Below are positions 9,412 to 20,100 of a stretch of DNA of 64,000 bases, one piece after another. A program made the position numbers and the translations under genes. Within the stretch, counting starts at the first letter, position 1; each line of letters opens with the position of its first letter. Source of the stretch: Thiotrichaceae bacterium (GTDB taxonomy: Bacteria; Pseudomonadota; Gammaproteobacteria; SZUA-140); the NCBI GenBank assembly GCA_002401765.2, contig NVTY02000076.1, forward strand, positions 83,381-147,380, read 5' to 3'. The notes beneath the pieces were generated by a model. That model did not search any database, had not been told where the DNA came from, and worked only from the letters and a program-made list of their open reading frames with translations.

Positions 9412-10890
9412 TTAGAGTGTTGTTTTTGATGATAACTCTTCGAAAGCGCATGTTTTTCCTTGTTGCCAAAACCGAGGGATAAACTTTGAGGCAGTCAGGT
9501 TTTGAACTTTCATCGTCTCTTGGGGGGGCGGGTTTTGATGGATGCCGATAACAAGAAAGCTAATGCTGATTATCACGATGGCCGGGAAAAGAGTGCTTGT
9601 GATGTTCGATTCTTTTCTTTGAGGGCGGGACGAGAAGTGTATACCGATCATCCAGCCGATGACAAGGATCATCATTGTTTGGCTGACCGGCATCACGATC
9701 ACGCCGCTAAACAGAGAGTGGGTTGTTCCGGCGATCAGTGATGCAAAAAGCGCAATGCGTATATTGAGCGATTTTGTGGCTTCTTCAGTAGGCTGAGATT
9801 GATTGTTGCCTTTGATCCAGCAATATAGCCCATATAGAAAAATGAAAAGTGTAATAAAGGCGGCAGGCAGTCCCCATTCTGCTGCTATTTGAAAGATTGA
9901 ATTATGTGGGTGGGCCGCGATGAGGTTTTGTGGGTCGCAAGCGTAATGCATGGGGCCAATGCCGAGAAATGGATTTTGTTGGATAAAAAACCATGAACGC
10001 TCCCATAGATAAAATCTAGCGTTAACACTGGATAAGCGCGTGATGGAGGTGTCGTTGATTTCGACCGCTAGCATGAATGGAATAATATAAAAAAGTAAGA
10101 GATAGAGCGCAAACCCTATTGCGGCTGCGATAAGCTGTAATCTTATCCACGTGATGGCATGTTTCTGATAGATGGCCAATGAGGCGATTATCGCGATAGC
10201 CATCGCCAGCATGGTGCCGCGAGACCCGGAGATCAACAGTAATAACCACCAGCAGGCGCTAATGAAGAGTATGCCAATAAAGAGCCGCTTATTTTTTTGT
10301 GTATAGAGAATTAAAGGGAGCACGATCAGTGGTAACGTCCAGCTTTGTAGCTGATTAAAAAATCGAATATTTGAGAAGCCTAAAAATAGATCGTGAGAGT
10401 GCCAGTCAACGCTTGAGGCCATGGCGGCTGTGTATGCGGTGAGTACTGAGGTGGTCTGTATCAATGCCAGGGTTACGATGCTGAACAGTATGATTTTTTG
10501 GCACGCATTGGGCGCTGCTATGTATGCTGCCGCAATTGCTAAACATGTGATAAATAGTAGCGCAAACTGTCCTGTTTCTGTTATGGACAGTAGTGGGTTG
10601 TTTGTATTTATGCTGGAGAGTATTCCTATGAGGAAGAGAGGCAGTAATAAGATTTTGACTGTGCCAGGGAATCGGTTTACCACTGTGTGAATACTATGCC
10701 TGAACAGGGTTGCTGTGCAGACTGCCAGAAAAATTAGCAGTGTGACCTGGAGAAACCGTTTTTCGTTGTACGGCCCTAGATCGTTAAAAAAGCTTAGGTT
10801 GCTGGTGGTAATAATGATGTAGAGGCAGACCAGGCTGACTGTTAGGATCCCGAATAATCGTTGTGTTGATCTTTTATTTAAATGTGGCAT
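9412..10890 (-). CDS. O-antigen ligase / PglL-TfpO-like membrane glycosyltransferase
   Basis: A 492-residue polytopic membrane protein with about ten or more hydrophobic helices. It has a Wzy_C-type periplasmic motif, AHPHNSIFQIAAEWGLP, whose HPHN...E pattern is shared by O-antigen ligases and PglL-type protein O-oligosaccharyltransferases. It lies directly downstream of pilA on the same strand, beyond a strong terminator. In Pseudomonas aeruginosa group I strains the gene after pilA encodes TfpO (PilO), which glycosylates the C-terminal serine of pilin. Length and context fit a TfpO-like role, but a role in LPS or another glycan cannot be excluded. The segment 9286-9411 upstream of pilB is non-coding. 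Confidence 0.72.
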   Translation of the reverse strand: MPHLNKRSTQRLFGILTVSLVCLYIIITTSNLSFFNDLGPYNEKRFLQVTLLIFLAVCTATLFRHSIHTVVNRFPGTVKILLLPLFLIGILSSINTNNPLLSITETGQFALLFITCLAIAAAYIAAPNACQKIILFSIVTLALIQTTSVLTAYTAAMASSVDWHSHDLFLGFSNIRFFNQLQSWTLPLIVLPLILYTQKNKRLFIGILFISACWWLLLLISGSRGTMLAMAIAIIASLAIYQKHAITWIRLQLIAAAIGFALYLLLFYIIPFMLAVEINDTSITRLSSVNARFYLWERSWFFIQQNPFLGIGPMHYACDPQNLIAAHPHNSIFQIAAEWGLPAAFITLFIFLYGLYCWIKGNNQSQPTEEATKSLNIRIALFASLIAGTTHSLFSGVIVMPVSQTMMILVIGWMIGIHFSSRPQRKESNITSTLFPAIVIISISFLVIGIHQNPPPQETMKVQNLTASKFIPRFWQQGKTCAFEELSSKTTL

Positions 10891-10912
10891 GTGTGTTGGT
10901 GGGAGGTAATAA

Positions 10913-10946
10913 AAAAGCCTGCTCTATAATAATAGAGCAGGCTTTT
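10913..10946 (-). terminator. Rho-independent terminator of pilA
   Basis: A perfect 14-bp inverted repeat (AAAAGCCTGCTCTA at 10913-10926, its complement at 10933-10946) around a 6-nt loop. On the minus strand it is followed by a run of T. It lies 32 bp after the pilA stop, so most pilA transcripts should end here. Because both sides are A/T-rich it could act in either direction. Read-through would be needed to express the downstream ligase gene from the pilA promoter. Confidence 0.88.
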
Positions 10947-10977
10947 ATCGCTGACTAATGTTAATTAGCTACTGCTG

Positions 10978-11475
10978 TTAGCTTGAGCCTTTCACAAACT
11001 TGTTGCAGTCTGCGGCTGTGCCAGTAGTTAGGATAGGTGTCCAGACCATTTGGCCAGCACCATCTGTGAGTGTGGGTGTTAGATCAAAGGTGCAGGCACC
11101 CAATTCGGCAGCGGTACCGGCAATTCGAATTATACCGCCTGCTACAATTGAATAGGACGCATTATATTTGCTGACTGGTAGTGCGGTGATGCCGTAATCA
11201 ACGAAGTGGGTTCCTATGGTGGTACAGTTTGTAAAAGTTCCGTTGTTATCATTTGAGCACTCTGCCATAGCCAGTTTTAATCCCGCGACGTTTGAAAGCT
11301 CATCACTCCATTTTGCACGTGTTATATAATCCTGGTAGGCCGGAATGGCGATTGCGGCCAAAATACCGATAATCGCGACTACAATCATTAACTCGATTAG
11401 CGTAAAACCCCGTTGCAGCGATTTTTTCATATCGAGCTTCATGCTGCTTAATGTGCCTTGTTGTAATTTTTTCAT
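10978..11475 (-). CDS. pilA: Type IV major pilin PilA
   Basis: A 165-residue prepilin. The signature [20 protein letters not shown] is cut by PilD after a 23-residue leader, leaving a mature N-terminal Phe and Glu at position 5. I kept the first ATG because an AGGAG site lies 7 bp upstream. Internal ATGs at codons 12 and 16 lack such a site, although codon 16 would give the more usual short leader. The C-terminal part has a cysteine pair (GACTF and ADCNKF) likely to form the disulfide loop. The protein ends in GSS, a possible glycosylation site. It is driven by a sigma-54 promoter, lies next to pilSR, and is the probable major fibre subunit. Confidence 0.93.
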   Translation of the reverse strand: MKKLQQGTLSSMKLDMKKSLQRGFTLIELMIVVAIIGILAAIAIPAYQDYITRAKWSDELSNVAGLKLAMAECSNDNNGTFTNCTTIGTHFVDYGITALPVSKYNASYSIVAGGIIRIAGTAAELGACTFDLTPTLTDGAGQMVWTPILTTGTAADCNKFVKGSS

Positions 11476-11570
11476 TGCGGTTCTCCTGGGTGTGATAATA
11501 ATTAGTGCTTCTGGCGTTGCCCTTTAACTCTCCATGCACAGGAGATATGCTTGCCTCGCACATTGGTATC

Positions 11571-11586
11571 TGCACGCGGCGTGCCA
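11571..11586 (-). promoter_or_regulatory. Sigma-54 promoter of pilA
   Basis: On the minus strand this reads TGGCACGCCGCGTGCA. It has the invariant GG (-24) and GC (-12) with 10 bp between them and matches the TGGCACG-N4-TTGCA consensus at nearly every position. Transcription would start near 11560, giving an untranslated leader of about 85 nt before pilA. The space up to the pilR stop (11587-11792) would hold the enhancer sites for PilR; I could not define them with confidence. PilR control of pilA through RpoN is established in Pseudomonas. Confidence 0.88.
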
Positions 11587-11792
11587 AACTTTAGTTTTTT
11601 GTGGGATGTGGTTTAGTTTGCCTCTGTTGGCTATCAATTTGAGAGGTTGGTCACAAAAAATAGTGGTTTTATTGCGTATTACGGCGGTGTGATTAAAAAA
11701 ATGGTGAGTGGTGAGTGGTGCGTTTTGCGCAGAATCTGCTCTTAATGCGCAGCAGAAGTGGTTAGCGCGGCTATTGTTAGAGGTGTGCACTT

Positions 11793-13145
11793 TCATAGCC
11801 CTAATTTCTTCATGCGGTAACGCAGCGCGCCAAATGAGATGCCGAGCTGTTTTGCCGCCGCTGTTTTATTATATTTACTCTGTTCAAGGGCCTTTTCGAT
11901 GGTTTCCTTTTCGATATTCCCTAGTAGTGGGTCAAGGGATTGGCTGGCGATGGCTTGCGGTGTCGTGGATGATGGCGCGGGTTGTTCTAGTGGTGAGCTG
12001 TGTATCAATTGTAGGTCTTCCACACGAATAGTCTCCTGTTCGCACAAGGTCATGGCACGTTCCAGGATGTTTTCCAGTTCCCTGACGTTGCCTGGAAAAT
12101 GATATTGTTGCAGTGAAGATACTGCGGTCTCATCAATGGTGGGGGTGCTTGTGCCGTTATCAGACGCTAGTTTCCTTAATATATGGTCGATGAGTGGTGG
12201 AATGTCTTCAGTGCGGGCACGTAGCGCTGGCATCGGGAGTTCGATCACGTTGATGCGATAAAATAGATCTTGCCGAAATTTACCCTCCTTGACGAGTTGC
12301 GCAAGGTCTTTGTGGGTGGCGCTAAGGATACGCACATCAACTTTGCTTTCCTGATGCGCACCAACGGGGCGAATGGCCTTCTCCTGAATGGCTCGCAGCA
12401 GTTTGACCTGCATATGCAGGGGTAGATCGGCCACCTCATCCAGAAACAGCGTGCCGCCATCGGCGGCCTGGAAGAGGCCGTCCTTATTGGTGGTTGCGCC
12501 GGTAAAGCTGCCTTTTATGTGGCCGAAAAACTCGCTTTCCACTAATGCCTCAGGGATGGCACCGCAGTTGACCGGGATAAAGTGCTTGTCTGCCCTGGGC
12601 CCCTGCTCGTGTATCAGGCGAGCGGCAAGTTCTTTGCCAGTGCCCGATTCACCACTGATATGCACCGGGGCCTGGCTGCGCGCCAATTTCTTGATGGTTG
12701 CGCGAGTGTTGTCTATTTCAGCAGAATTGCCCAGCAGTGTCAGCGCCGCCTCTGGTGTATTGTCTTGATGTTTTGGGCTGAGCTTAAGCGCGGTGGTGAC
12801 CAGTGAACGTAACATGCCTAAGTCTACCGGTTTGGAGACAAAATCAAATGCGCCTGCCTTTAGCGCGAGCACGGCGGATTCCATATTGCCGTGAGCGGTG
12901 ATGACGGCGGTGGGGATTTCAGGGTGGCGTTCCTGTATAAATTGCACAAGGTCGATGCCGTTACCATCAGGCAGTTTCATATCGGTGAGGCATAGGTCGA
13001 TGTCCGGGTGTTGTAACAGCACCGCTTTGGCGGCGGTGAGTGAGTCTGCGGTGTGGCAATCGATTCCCATCCTTAATAGGGTGAGTTCGAGCAGTTCGCA
13101 GATATCAGGTTCATCGTCTACTACAAGGGCGGTGGGTTTGGTCAT
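11793..13145 (-). CDS. pilR: Sigma-54-dependent response regulator PilR
   Basis: A 450-residue NtrC-type activator. The receiver domain (residues 1-120) has its phosphoacceptor at D55 (LCLTDMKLPDG). The AAA+ domain has Walker A GESGTGKE at about residue 165 and the sigma-54 contact loop as GSFTGA, a common variant of GAFTGA. A Fis-type helix-turn-helix (NKTAAAKQLGISFGALRYRMKKLGL) ends the protein. It follows pilS by a single base and precedes pilA. It should activate the sigma-54 promoter of pilA when phosphorylated by PilS. Confidence 0.96.
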   Translation of the reverse strand: MTKPTALVVDDEPDICELLELTLLRMGIDCHTADSLTAAKAVLLQHPDIDLCLTDMKLPDGNGIDLVQFIQERHPEIPTAVITAHGNMESAVLALKAGAFDFVSKPVDLGMLRSLVTTALKLSPKHQDNTPEAALTLLGNSAEIDNTRATIKKLARSQAPVHISGESGTGKELAARLIHEQGPRADKHFIPVNCGAIPEALVESEFFGHIKGSFTGATTNKDGLFQAADGGTLFLDEVADLPLHMQVKLLRAIQEKAIRPVGAHQESKVDVRILSATHKDLAQLVKEGKFRQDLFYRINVIELPMPALRARTEDIPPLIDHILRKLASDNGTSTPTIDETAVSSLQQYHFPGNVRELENILERAMTLCEQETIRVEDLQLIHSSPLEQPAPSSTTPQAIASQSLDPLLGNIEKETIEKALEQSKYNKTAAAKQLGISFGALRYRMKKLGL

Positions 13146-13146
13146 A

Positions 13147-14757
13147 TTAAATTACCTGTCGTCTCCTGGGGTCGGCAAAGGTGATGCGGAAGCAGCTACC
13201 TCTGTTATCGTCTGGAATATAATTAAGGTGCGCCTGGTTGGACTCACATAGTTCGCGAGAGATATATAGTCCAAGCCCTGAGCCGGTGGCGGCGGTGGTG
13301 AAAAAGGGTTCGAAGATCTGTTCAGCGAGTGCGGGGTCTATCCCTTTTCCATTATCGAGGACTTCAAGATAGGGGGTGTGGGATGCATTGCTAATACCTC
13401 CCTGTAGCCATAGTTGCGAAAGATTGCCTTGATCGCCATGGCGCAGTCCATTTTGACAGAGGTTCAATACAATCTGTTGTAGTTGGTTCTCATCAAAACG
13501 AATGATATTGATCTCATCGCTCAAGGTGTGGTGTATCTGAGCACTCAGTACGTCTTCATTAAGGCAAAAATCATCGACAAAGGATGCGAGCCATTGATTG
13601 AGATCAATCTCTTCTGGGCTAGCGCGGTCCCGCCGGTTTAGTTGCATGATGTTTTCAATAATCGTATTGACTCGTTGAGAGTGGTTTAGGATGATTTCAG
13701 TGAGGCGTATCTCTCCCTTGTCGAGCTGTGGTGATTCCGCGAGCAGTTGTCCAGCATGGCTAATCGCTCCCAGTGGATTGCGAATCTCATGCGCAATGCT
13801 GGCGGTTAAGCGGCCTAACGATGCCAGTTTGAGTTGTTGTGCCTGTTGCGCAATCGCCGCCATGTCTTCAAGAAAGATAAGGGTTCCTGAGTCATTGTCT
13901 TTTCCCAGGTGGGCAAAGCGTGGCATGATGCTGGGGGATGATTCGGATGATTTAAAGGGTTGCGGTTCATCGCCTGGGTGAGCCCACCAATGTTCGATTT
14001 GCTGGGTAAGAGGGGTTGATAGTTCACTAATCGTCGCTTTATTTGACTGCTTTTCACCTAACAGGCTGCGTGCAGAGGCGTTGATAAGGTGGATTTGTTG
14101 CTTATGATCGATCACTAAAATGCCGGTTTGCATGCGCTGGATGATGTATTCAGTGAGTTGGGCCATGCTGGCGAGGTCTACACCGCGTTTTTCTGCCAGG
14201 GCCTCACTTTCATGTAGTCTCTTGGCTAATGCTTGAGCAAGGATGGCGGTCGCGAATAGGCTGGCGCCCAGTAGCCCGGCCTGAGTGTAATTAGTGTTCC
14301 ACAGTGGGTTACTCCATGAGGTGTAGATCTGCTCGGACAGGAGAGCGATAGTCGCGATAGAAGCGAATAAAATGGCTGTTCGTCCAACGATCAGGAGGCT
14401 GCCACCAGCAACGGCAATGACGAGAAGTATCCCCATGCCACTTCCAATGCCGCCGCTTGCGTGCATCAATAAGGTGATGATGGCGATATCAACCAGGACA
14501 TGAGAATAGACCTGAGATTCGAAATATGGCGCTTGCCTCTTGATCGAAATGACATTTAAAAGGCCTACAATGAGGTAGACAATGCTGGTGACGTAAAAGA
14601 GATTAAAGTTGCTGGAGCCTAGCGGAGATGGGATTGAGTCCGAATAGCACAGGATGGAGGCCAGCCCTGCAAGGGTAATGCGATACAGATTTAGCAGGCG
14701 CAGAGGAAGCCACATCTGTGTGTTGGCTGTACGCTTGATTTCGCTGCTGCTCAGCAT
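13147..14757 (-). CDS. pilS: Sensor histidine kinase PilS
   Basis: A 536-residue membrane kinase. The N-terminal 200 residues hold about six hydrophobic helices, then a PAS-like region (AQLTEYIIQRMQTGILVID). The H-box is SIAHEIRNPLGAI at about residue 322. The N, G1 and G2 boxes (NLCQNGLRHG, VLDNGKGI, TGSGLGLYI) form the ATPase domain. In Pseudomonas, PilS senses pilin in the inner membrane and controls PilR phosphorylation. It begins the pilS-pilR pair and is divergent from maf. Confidence 0.94.
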   Translation of the reverse strand: MLSSSEIKRTANTQMWLPLRLLNLYRITLAGLASILCYSDSIPSPLGSSNFNLFYVTSIVYLIVGLLNVISIKRQAPYFESQVYSHVLVDIAIITLLMHASGGIGSGMGILLVIAVAGGSLLIVGRTAILFASIATIALLSEQIYTSWSNPLWNTNYTQAGLLGASLFATAILAQALAKRLHESEALAEKRGVDLASMAQLTEYIIQRMQTGILVIDHKQQIHLINASARSLLGEKQSNKATISELSTPLTQQIEHWWAHPGDEPQPFKSSESSPSIMPRFAHLGKDNDSGTLIFLEDMAAIAQQAQQLKLASLGRLTASIAHEIRNPLGAISHAGQLLAESPQLDKGEIRLTEIILNHSQRVNTIIENIMQLNRRDRASPEEIDLNQWLASFVDDFCLNEDVLSAQIHHTLSDEINIIRFDENQLQQIVLNLCQNGLRHGDQGNLSQLWLQGGISNASHTPYLEVLDNGKGIDPALAEQIFEPFFTTAATGSGLGLYISRELCESNQAHLNYIPDDNRGSCFRITFADPRRRQVI

Positions 14758-14883
14758 GATCGTGGCTGTTTTTTATTCTATGTGAACTCTTTAAGCTATC
14801 GTCATGCGGACTGTTTTTATTAAGTCTCTGCTAGATCAAATGTTTTTTTTGTTCTTTTCCTTTTCCTCTTGTATCTTCTCTTT

Positions 14884-15489
14884 ATGAATGATCCTTTGAT
14901 TTATCTTGTTTCACAGTCGCCGCGTCGGCGTGAATTGCTGTTACAGATTGGTATTGCACATGAGGTGCTGGTGGCTGATATCGATGAAACACCGCATGTT
15001 GGCGAGGCTGCAGAGCGCTATGTGGCCCGCATGGCATTGGCGAAGGCGCGCGCGGGACGGGCGAGTCTATCGGTGATTGATAAGCCGCTGTTGGCGGCGG
15101 ATACCTCGGTGGTGGTGGATGGGCAAATTTTGGGTAAACCACGAGATGAGGTGGATGCGCGAGAGATGCTACTGAGCCTTGCTGGACGCACACACCAGGT
15201 GGTTAGCGCAGTGGCCTTGGTTAATGCTGTCGCCGAGGAGAGCCGTCTGAGTGTCAGCGATGTCACGTTTCGTGATATTAGTGATCGAGAGAGCCGTGCT
15301 TATTGGCGCAGTGGCGAGCCTGCGGATAAGGCGGGTGGATACGGTATTCAGGGACTTGGGGCGCTCTTTATCGAGCGACTTGAGGGCAGTTATTCAGGCG
15401 TGATGGGGCTGCCATTGTTTGAAACAGCGGTGTTGATGCGCGATTTCGAAATTCAATTGCCCATTTTTAATGCCAAAGCGTATGAATAG
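14884..15489 (+). CDS. maf: Maf family nucleotide pyrophosphatase
   Basis: A 201-residue house-cleaning nucleoside triphosphate pyrophosphatase. The motif SQSPRRRELLLQIG at the N-terminus is the Maf phosphate-binding loop. The central AADTSVVVDG and KAGGYGIQGLGA motifs are those of the YhdE subgroup, which hydrolyses dTTP and UTP. I chose the ATG at 14884 (MNDPLIYLVSQSP) rather than an upstream in-frame TTG. It precedes rng, the conserved maf-rng-yhdP order. Confidence 0.94.
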   Translation: MNDPLIYLVSQSPRRRELLLQIGIAHEVLVADIDETPHVGEAAERYVARMALAKARAGRASLSVIDKPLLAADTSVVVDGQILGKPRDEVDAREMLLSLAGRTHQVVSAVALVNAVAEESRLSVSDVTFRDISDRESRAYWRSGEPADKAGGYGIQGLGALFIERLEGSYSGVMGLPLFETAVLMRDFEIQLPIFNAKAYE

Positions 15490-15589
15490 TGAGTTTGTGT
15501 TCTTTTCTGGTTATGTTTCTTGCCCTTAAAAGGGGTAGACTCTGTCGGCTACAGTTATATAGTTCGCGGCCTTGATGGAAAAATGACCC

Positions 15590-17071
15590 ATGAGTGATGA
15601 AATACTGGTAAATGTGACGCCACAGGAGACGCGTGTGGCGGTGGTTGAAAATGGCCTGCTGCAGGAAATCTATATTGAACGTAGCTGTAAGCGTGGTCTG
15701 GTGGGGAATATTTATCATGGCAAGGTGAGCCGGGTATTACCGGGGATGCAGGCGGCATTTATTGATATTGGGCTCGACCGTACTGCCTTTTTGCATGTCT
15801 CTGACATTCAGTTGCCTGAGCGATTGGCGCTGGATGATGAAAGCGCTGGCGCGAAACCTGATGTGCCGATTGAATCGCTGCTGCGCGATGGCCAAAAGGT
15901 GATGGTGCAAGTATTCAAGGACCCACTGGGTAGCAAGGGTGCGCGGCTGACGATGCAGATCAGTATCCCGTCACGTTATCTTGTATTGATGCCCGCGATG
16001 AACCATATTGGTATTTCTCAAAAAATTGTAGATGAGGAGGAGCGTCTGCGCCTGCGCACGATACTTGAGTCAGGGGTGAGCGATGAGGGCGGCGGCTATA
16101 TCGCACGTACGGCGGCGGAAGGTGCAAAGGAGGCCGAAATCCTGGCAGACATGGCTTTTCTGCGTAAGCTGTGGGCATCGGTACAGCAGCCAGAGCAGGC
16201 TGCTAAGCCGAGTAGTATTGCGGTGTTGTATGAAGACCTGCCGTTAGTGCTGCGTATGTTGCGTGATGTACCGACGGCGAAAATCGACAAGATCCGCATC
16301 GATTCACGCGAGGCCTACCAGCGAGCGCTTGAATTTGTCACTCAGCTGATCCCTGAACTAGCACCACGCACCGAACACTATCCGGGTGAACGACCGATCT
16401 TTGACCTCTATTCTGTTGAAGATGAAATTCAGAAGGCGCTTGAACGCACGGTTCAGCTCAAATCGGGTGGTCATCTTTGCATTGATCAGACCGAAGCGAT
16501 GACCACGGTTGATGTCAATACCGGTGCCTTTGTGGGGCATCGTAACCTTGAAGAGACCATTTTTAAAACCAATCTTGAAGCGGCGCAGGCAATTGCGCGT
16601 CAGCTGAAGTTGCGCAATCTGGGTGGCATCATCATCATCGATTTTATTGATATGACGGAAGAAGACCACAAAAAACAGGTGTTGCGCGCACTGGAAAGGG
16701 GGCTGGAGAGCGATCGCGCGAAGAGCTTTATTTGCGATGTCTCACCGTTGGGATTAGTGGAGATGACGCGTAAGCGCACACGTGAAAGTCTTGGGCATAT
16801 TCTGTGTGAGCCTTGTTCTGTTTGTAATGGCACGGCTTCAGTAAAGACGCGCGAGACGGTCTGTTATGAAATTTTTCGTGAGTTGATGCGTGAGGCGCGT
16901 CAATTCGATGCCACCAAATTTCTGGTACTTGCCTCTCAGGAGGTGGTGGATATGCTGCTGGACGAGGAGTCGACCAGCGTTGCGGCGCTGGAAGAGTTTA
17001 TTGGCAAGCCGATTCAGCTACAGGTCGAGACGCTCTATACCCAGGAGCAGTTTGATGTGGTGTTGATGTAG
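15590..17071 (+). CDS. rng: Ribonuclease G
   Basis: A 493-residue endoribonuclease of the RNase E/G family, active in 16S rRNA 5'-end maturation and mRNA decay. It begins MSDEILVNVTPQETRVAVVE, the usual RNase G start, and has an S1 domain from about residue 38 (GNIYHGKVSRVLPGMQAAF). The metal-binding catalytic region includes TVDVNTG and IIIDFIDM. The zinc link is CEPCSVCNG. It lacks the long C-terminal scaffold of RNase E. It is followed closely by yhdP. Confidence 0.96.
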   Translation: MSDEILVNVTPQETRVAVVENGLLQEIYIERSCKRGLVGNIYHGKVSRVLPGMQAAFIDIGLDRTAFLHVSDIQLPERLALDDESAGAKPDVPIESLLRDGQKVMVQVFKDPLGSKGARLTMQISIPSRYLVLMPAMNHIGISQKIVDEEERLRLRTILESGVSDEGGGYIARTAAEGAKEAEILADMAFLRKLWASVQQPEQAAKPSSIAVLYEDLPLVLRMLRDVPTAKIDKIRIDSREAYQRALEFVTQLIPELAPRTEHYPGERPIFDLYSVEDEIQKALERTVQLKSGGHLCIDQTEAMTTVDVNTGAFVGHRNLEETIFKTNLEAAQAIARQLKLRNLGGIIIIDFIDMTEEDHKKQVLRALERGLESDRAKSFICDVSPLGLVEMTRKRTRESLGHILCEPCSVCNGTASVKTRETVCYEIFRELMREARQFDATKFLVLASQEVVDMLLDEESTSVAALEEFIGKPIQLQVETLYTQEQFDVVLM

Positions 17072-17115
17072 CCCGAGTGGCTTAATGGCATGGTCGCTTA
17101 TCGAGCAAAACTATC

Positions 17116-20100
17116 GTGATACGCAGGACTTTAATGAACTGCTGGACGGTGGTGGCGGTCACTATCATGGTGATAGCGCTGTTGGTCAGTGGTGCGCGCC
17201 TGCTCCTGCCTTACATGAATACCTTCCACCTTCAAATCGAGAAGCGCATCAGTCAGGCGGTTGGTGCCACCGTTGAGGTGCGCTGGCTTGATGCCTCGTG
17301 GCACGGTGCTGGCCCGCAGTTGAAGCTGCGCGGGGTGCGCGTATTGAGTGGTGAGGTGGAGTTGCTCCATTTTGAAAGTGGCAGCATTGGGCTCAATCTT
17401 TTGCAAAGCCTGCGCCATCGTTCATGGCAGTTGGGTGAGCTGGTTGTCTCTGGGGTTGAATTAGAAATCATGCGTGATGAAGCGGGGGGCATCAGTGTGA
17501 CTGGTTTTGCGGCAGCTGCATCGAATGAATTAAGCGATGAGCAGGCAGCGCGCAAGGCACTCAATGAGCAGGCGCTATTAAACTGGTTATTTTCTCAGCC
17601 GCGAATGGTGGTTGAAGCGAGTGACATTGACTGGCGTGACATGATGCTGGATGGACGTGAGCTACACTTCACGGATGTTAACTTTGAACTGCGTAATCAG
17701 GGAGATCGTCACCAGTTAAGTGGTGAGGCGGTGCTGCCTATCCATCTTGGGCGAACACTCTCCTTTGCGCTAGATATTCGTGGCGCACTGGACAGTGATG
17801 ATGTTAATGATGGCTGGGATGTTGAGGGATATGTCGAGGGTGGCGAGCTTCAAATCGCACAGTGGCTGGAGGGACAGGAGCCTTCGGGTATTCGTGTTGA
17901 TGATGGTCAGCTTGAAACACGCTTATGGTTTGAATGGCGAGATGGCACGATGCAGCGTGTTGACGGTGAGCTGTCGTTACGACAGCTATTGCTGACGCCG
18001 ATTCAGCGCGCTGTTGACGGCGACTCGCGTGAGCCAATGAAGATCGACCTGGTGTCGGGTGCCTATGCATGGCAGAGGAACGCGGTGGGATGGTCGTTTA
18101 GCATCAATAATTTTATGTTAGGACGAGAAAATAGGATGTGGCCGCCTAGTCAGCTTCGCATTGCGGCATCAGGCGAGCTTGGTGGTGAGCAGGTGATTGA
18201 AGCGAAGCTCGGTTATGCCGAGATCGACGATCTAAAATCGCTGTTAGTGATGAGTGATGCCATTGATGAATCGCTGCGATCACAGTTGCGATTATTCGCG
18301 CCTAGCGGTGTCTTGAGGGATAGCTATCTTCATTATCGGCGTGGCTTTGTCGGTGAAGAGAAACGCTATGTGTTAACCAGTCAATTTGAAGATATTGGCA
18401 TCACTGCGCAGGATAAGTGGCCTGGCGGGCAAGGGCTTGACGGCACGGTTTTCTTTGATAATAGCGCCGGTGTTCTCGTTTTGGATAGTCAAGATGCGAC
18501 CGTATCGATGCCACAATTGTTTCGTGGACCGCTCGCTGTGACTGCGCTACAGGGTGATGTCTACTGGCAATTGAATGAGCAGGGCTGGCAGATTGAGAGC
18601 CGTTCACTGCAGTTGCAAAACAGTGATATGGCATTGTCGTTGGACTTTGCGCTGAAAAAAGGCAAGAGCGCGGCTGAGATTGCCTTGCTAGCTGAGTTTG
18701 AGGCTGCCAGTGTTGCCAATATTTCACATTATCTACCGGTGGGGATTATGTCAAACTCGCTGATTGAGTGGTTGGATCAGGCGATTGTGAATGGCCGCGC
18801 TTCTGCCGGACAGGCGATTTTGTATGGGCCGTTTGATCGCCATTTTCCTTATGATAAGAGCGATGGCCTGTTTGATATTCGTTTTAACCTCATGGATGGG
18901 ATTCTTGATTACGCGCCGGGATGGCCGCGGCTTGAAGAGATAGAGGCCGAGTTAATCTTTGCCGGTGGTGGCATGGAAATTAATGCCGTGGCGGCTAAAA
19001 CCCTGGGTGCCGATGTGACACATGTATCTGTGCATATTGATGATTTTCGTGCACGCCCTGCTTTGTTGGAGATCGATGGGCAGGCGCAGGGACGTACCTA
19101 TGATGCGTTGGATTTTGTCAAACGCAGCCCCTTGAATAGACTTTTTGGCGATTTCGTTGACGAGGTAGAGGTGACTGCTGGACGCAGTAAACTGGATTTA
19201 TCGCTTAAATTACCACTGGCTGATCAGCCAGCCACAGTGGCTGGTGTGGTGCAATTTGATGGTGCTGATATTTATCTGTCAGCGCGCGCTGTTGATATTC
19301 TGGATGTTAATGGGGCGCTGCAGTTTTCAGAAAAGGGAATCGAGATAACGCAGGCGAAAGCGCGTCTGCTGGGTATGGACAGTATGCTGGATGCTAAAAC
19401 GATGCCGCTTTCAACCGGGGGTGCCACCATTTTTACTGCCGTTGGCACGGCTACCGCGGAGGACGTACAGCGCTTGGTTGATGTTCCCTTGTTGCAGCAC
19501 TTAGAGGGTGATAGCCAATGGCGGGCAAAATTAACCATTCCAGCGAAGGATGTGGCGACAACGGGTGTTTCCCTGCAAGTAAGCTCTGACTTGAAGGGCA
19601 TGGCATCAAATTTACCTTACCCGCTGGTGAAAGATGCGCAGAAATCTGCTGCCTTTATGTTTGAGACTGTTTTTCCACGTAGTTTGGATGTGCCGTTGAC
19701 CGTGCAGTATGGCCGTCAACTTAACGCGGTGTTTGATCTTGATGAGGGCATGGGATTGCAGCGCGGTGCCATTGCTTTTGGTGGCTTGTTGCCCGTGATG
19801 CCGCGCGCGGCATTGATTAGTCTGTCTGGAAAGCTTGAACACCTTTCGCTGGATGAGTGGATGCCATTTATGAGTGATATCGATAGCGAGGGAGGGGCTA
19901 GTGGTGTAAATTCGGCGGCGGTTGAGATTAAACAACTCAATTTGGAAATCGTTCAATTGTCGGCTTTGGGTTATAATTTTCACTACACCTCGCTAGATTT
20001 AACGCAGGCGCTGGGTACTTGGCTGGGGCGAATCAGCAGCCATTTGATGGCTGGCAATCTACAGATCCCGCTTGATTTCAAGCGCGGCACGTTGGCATTG

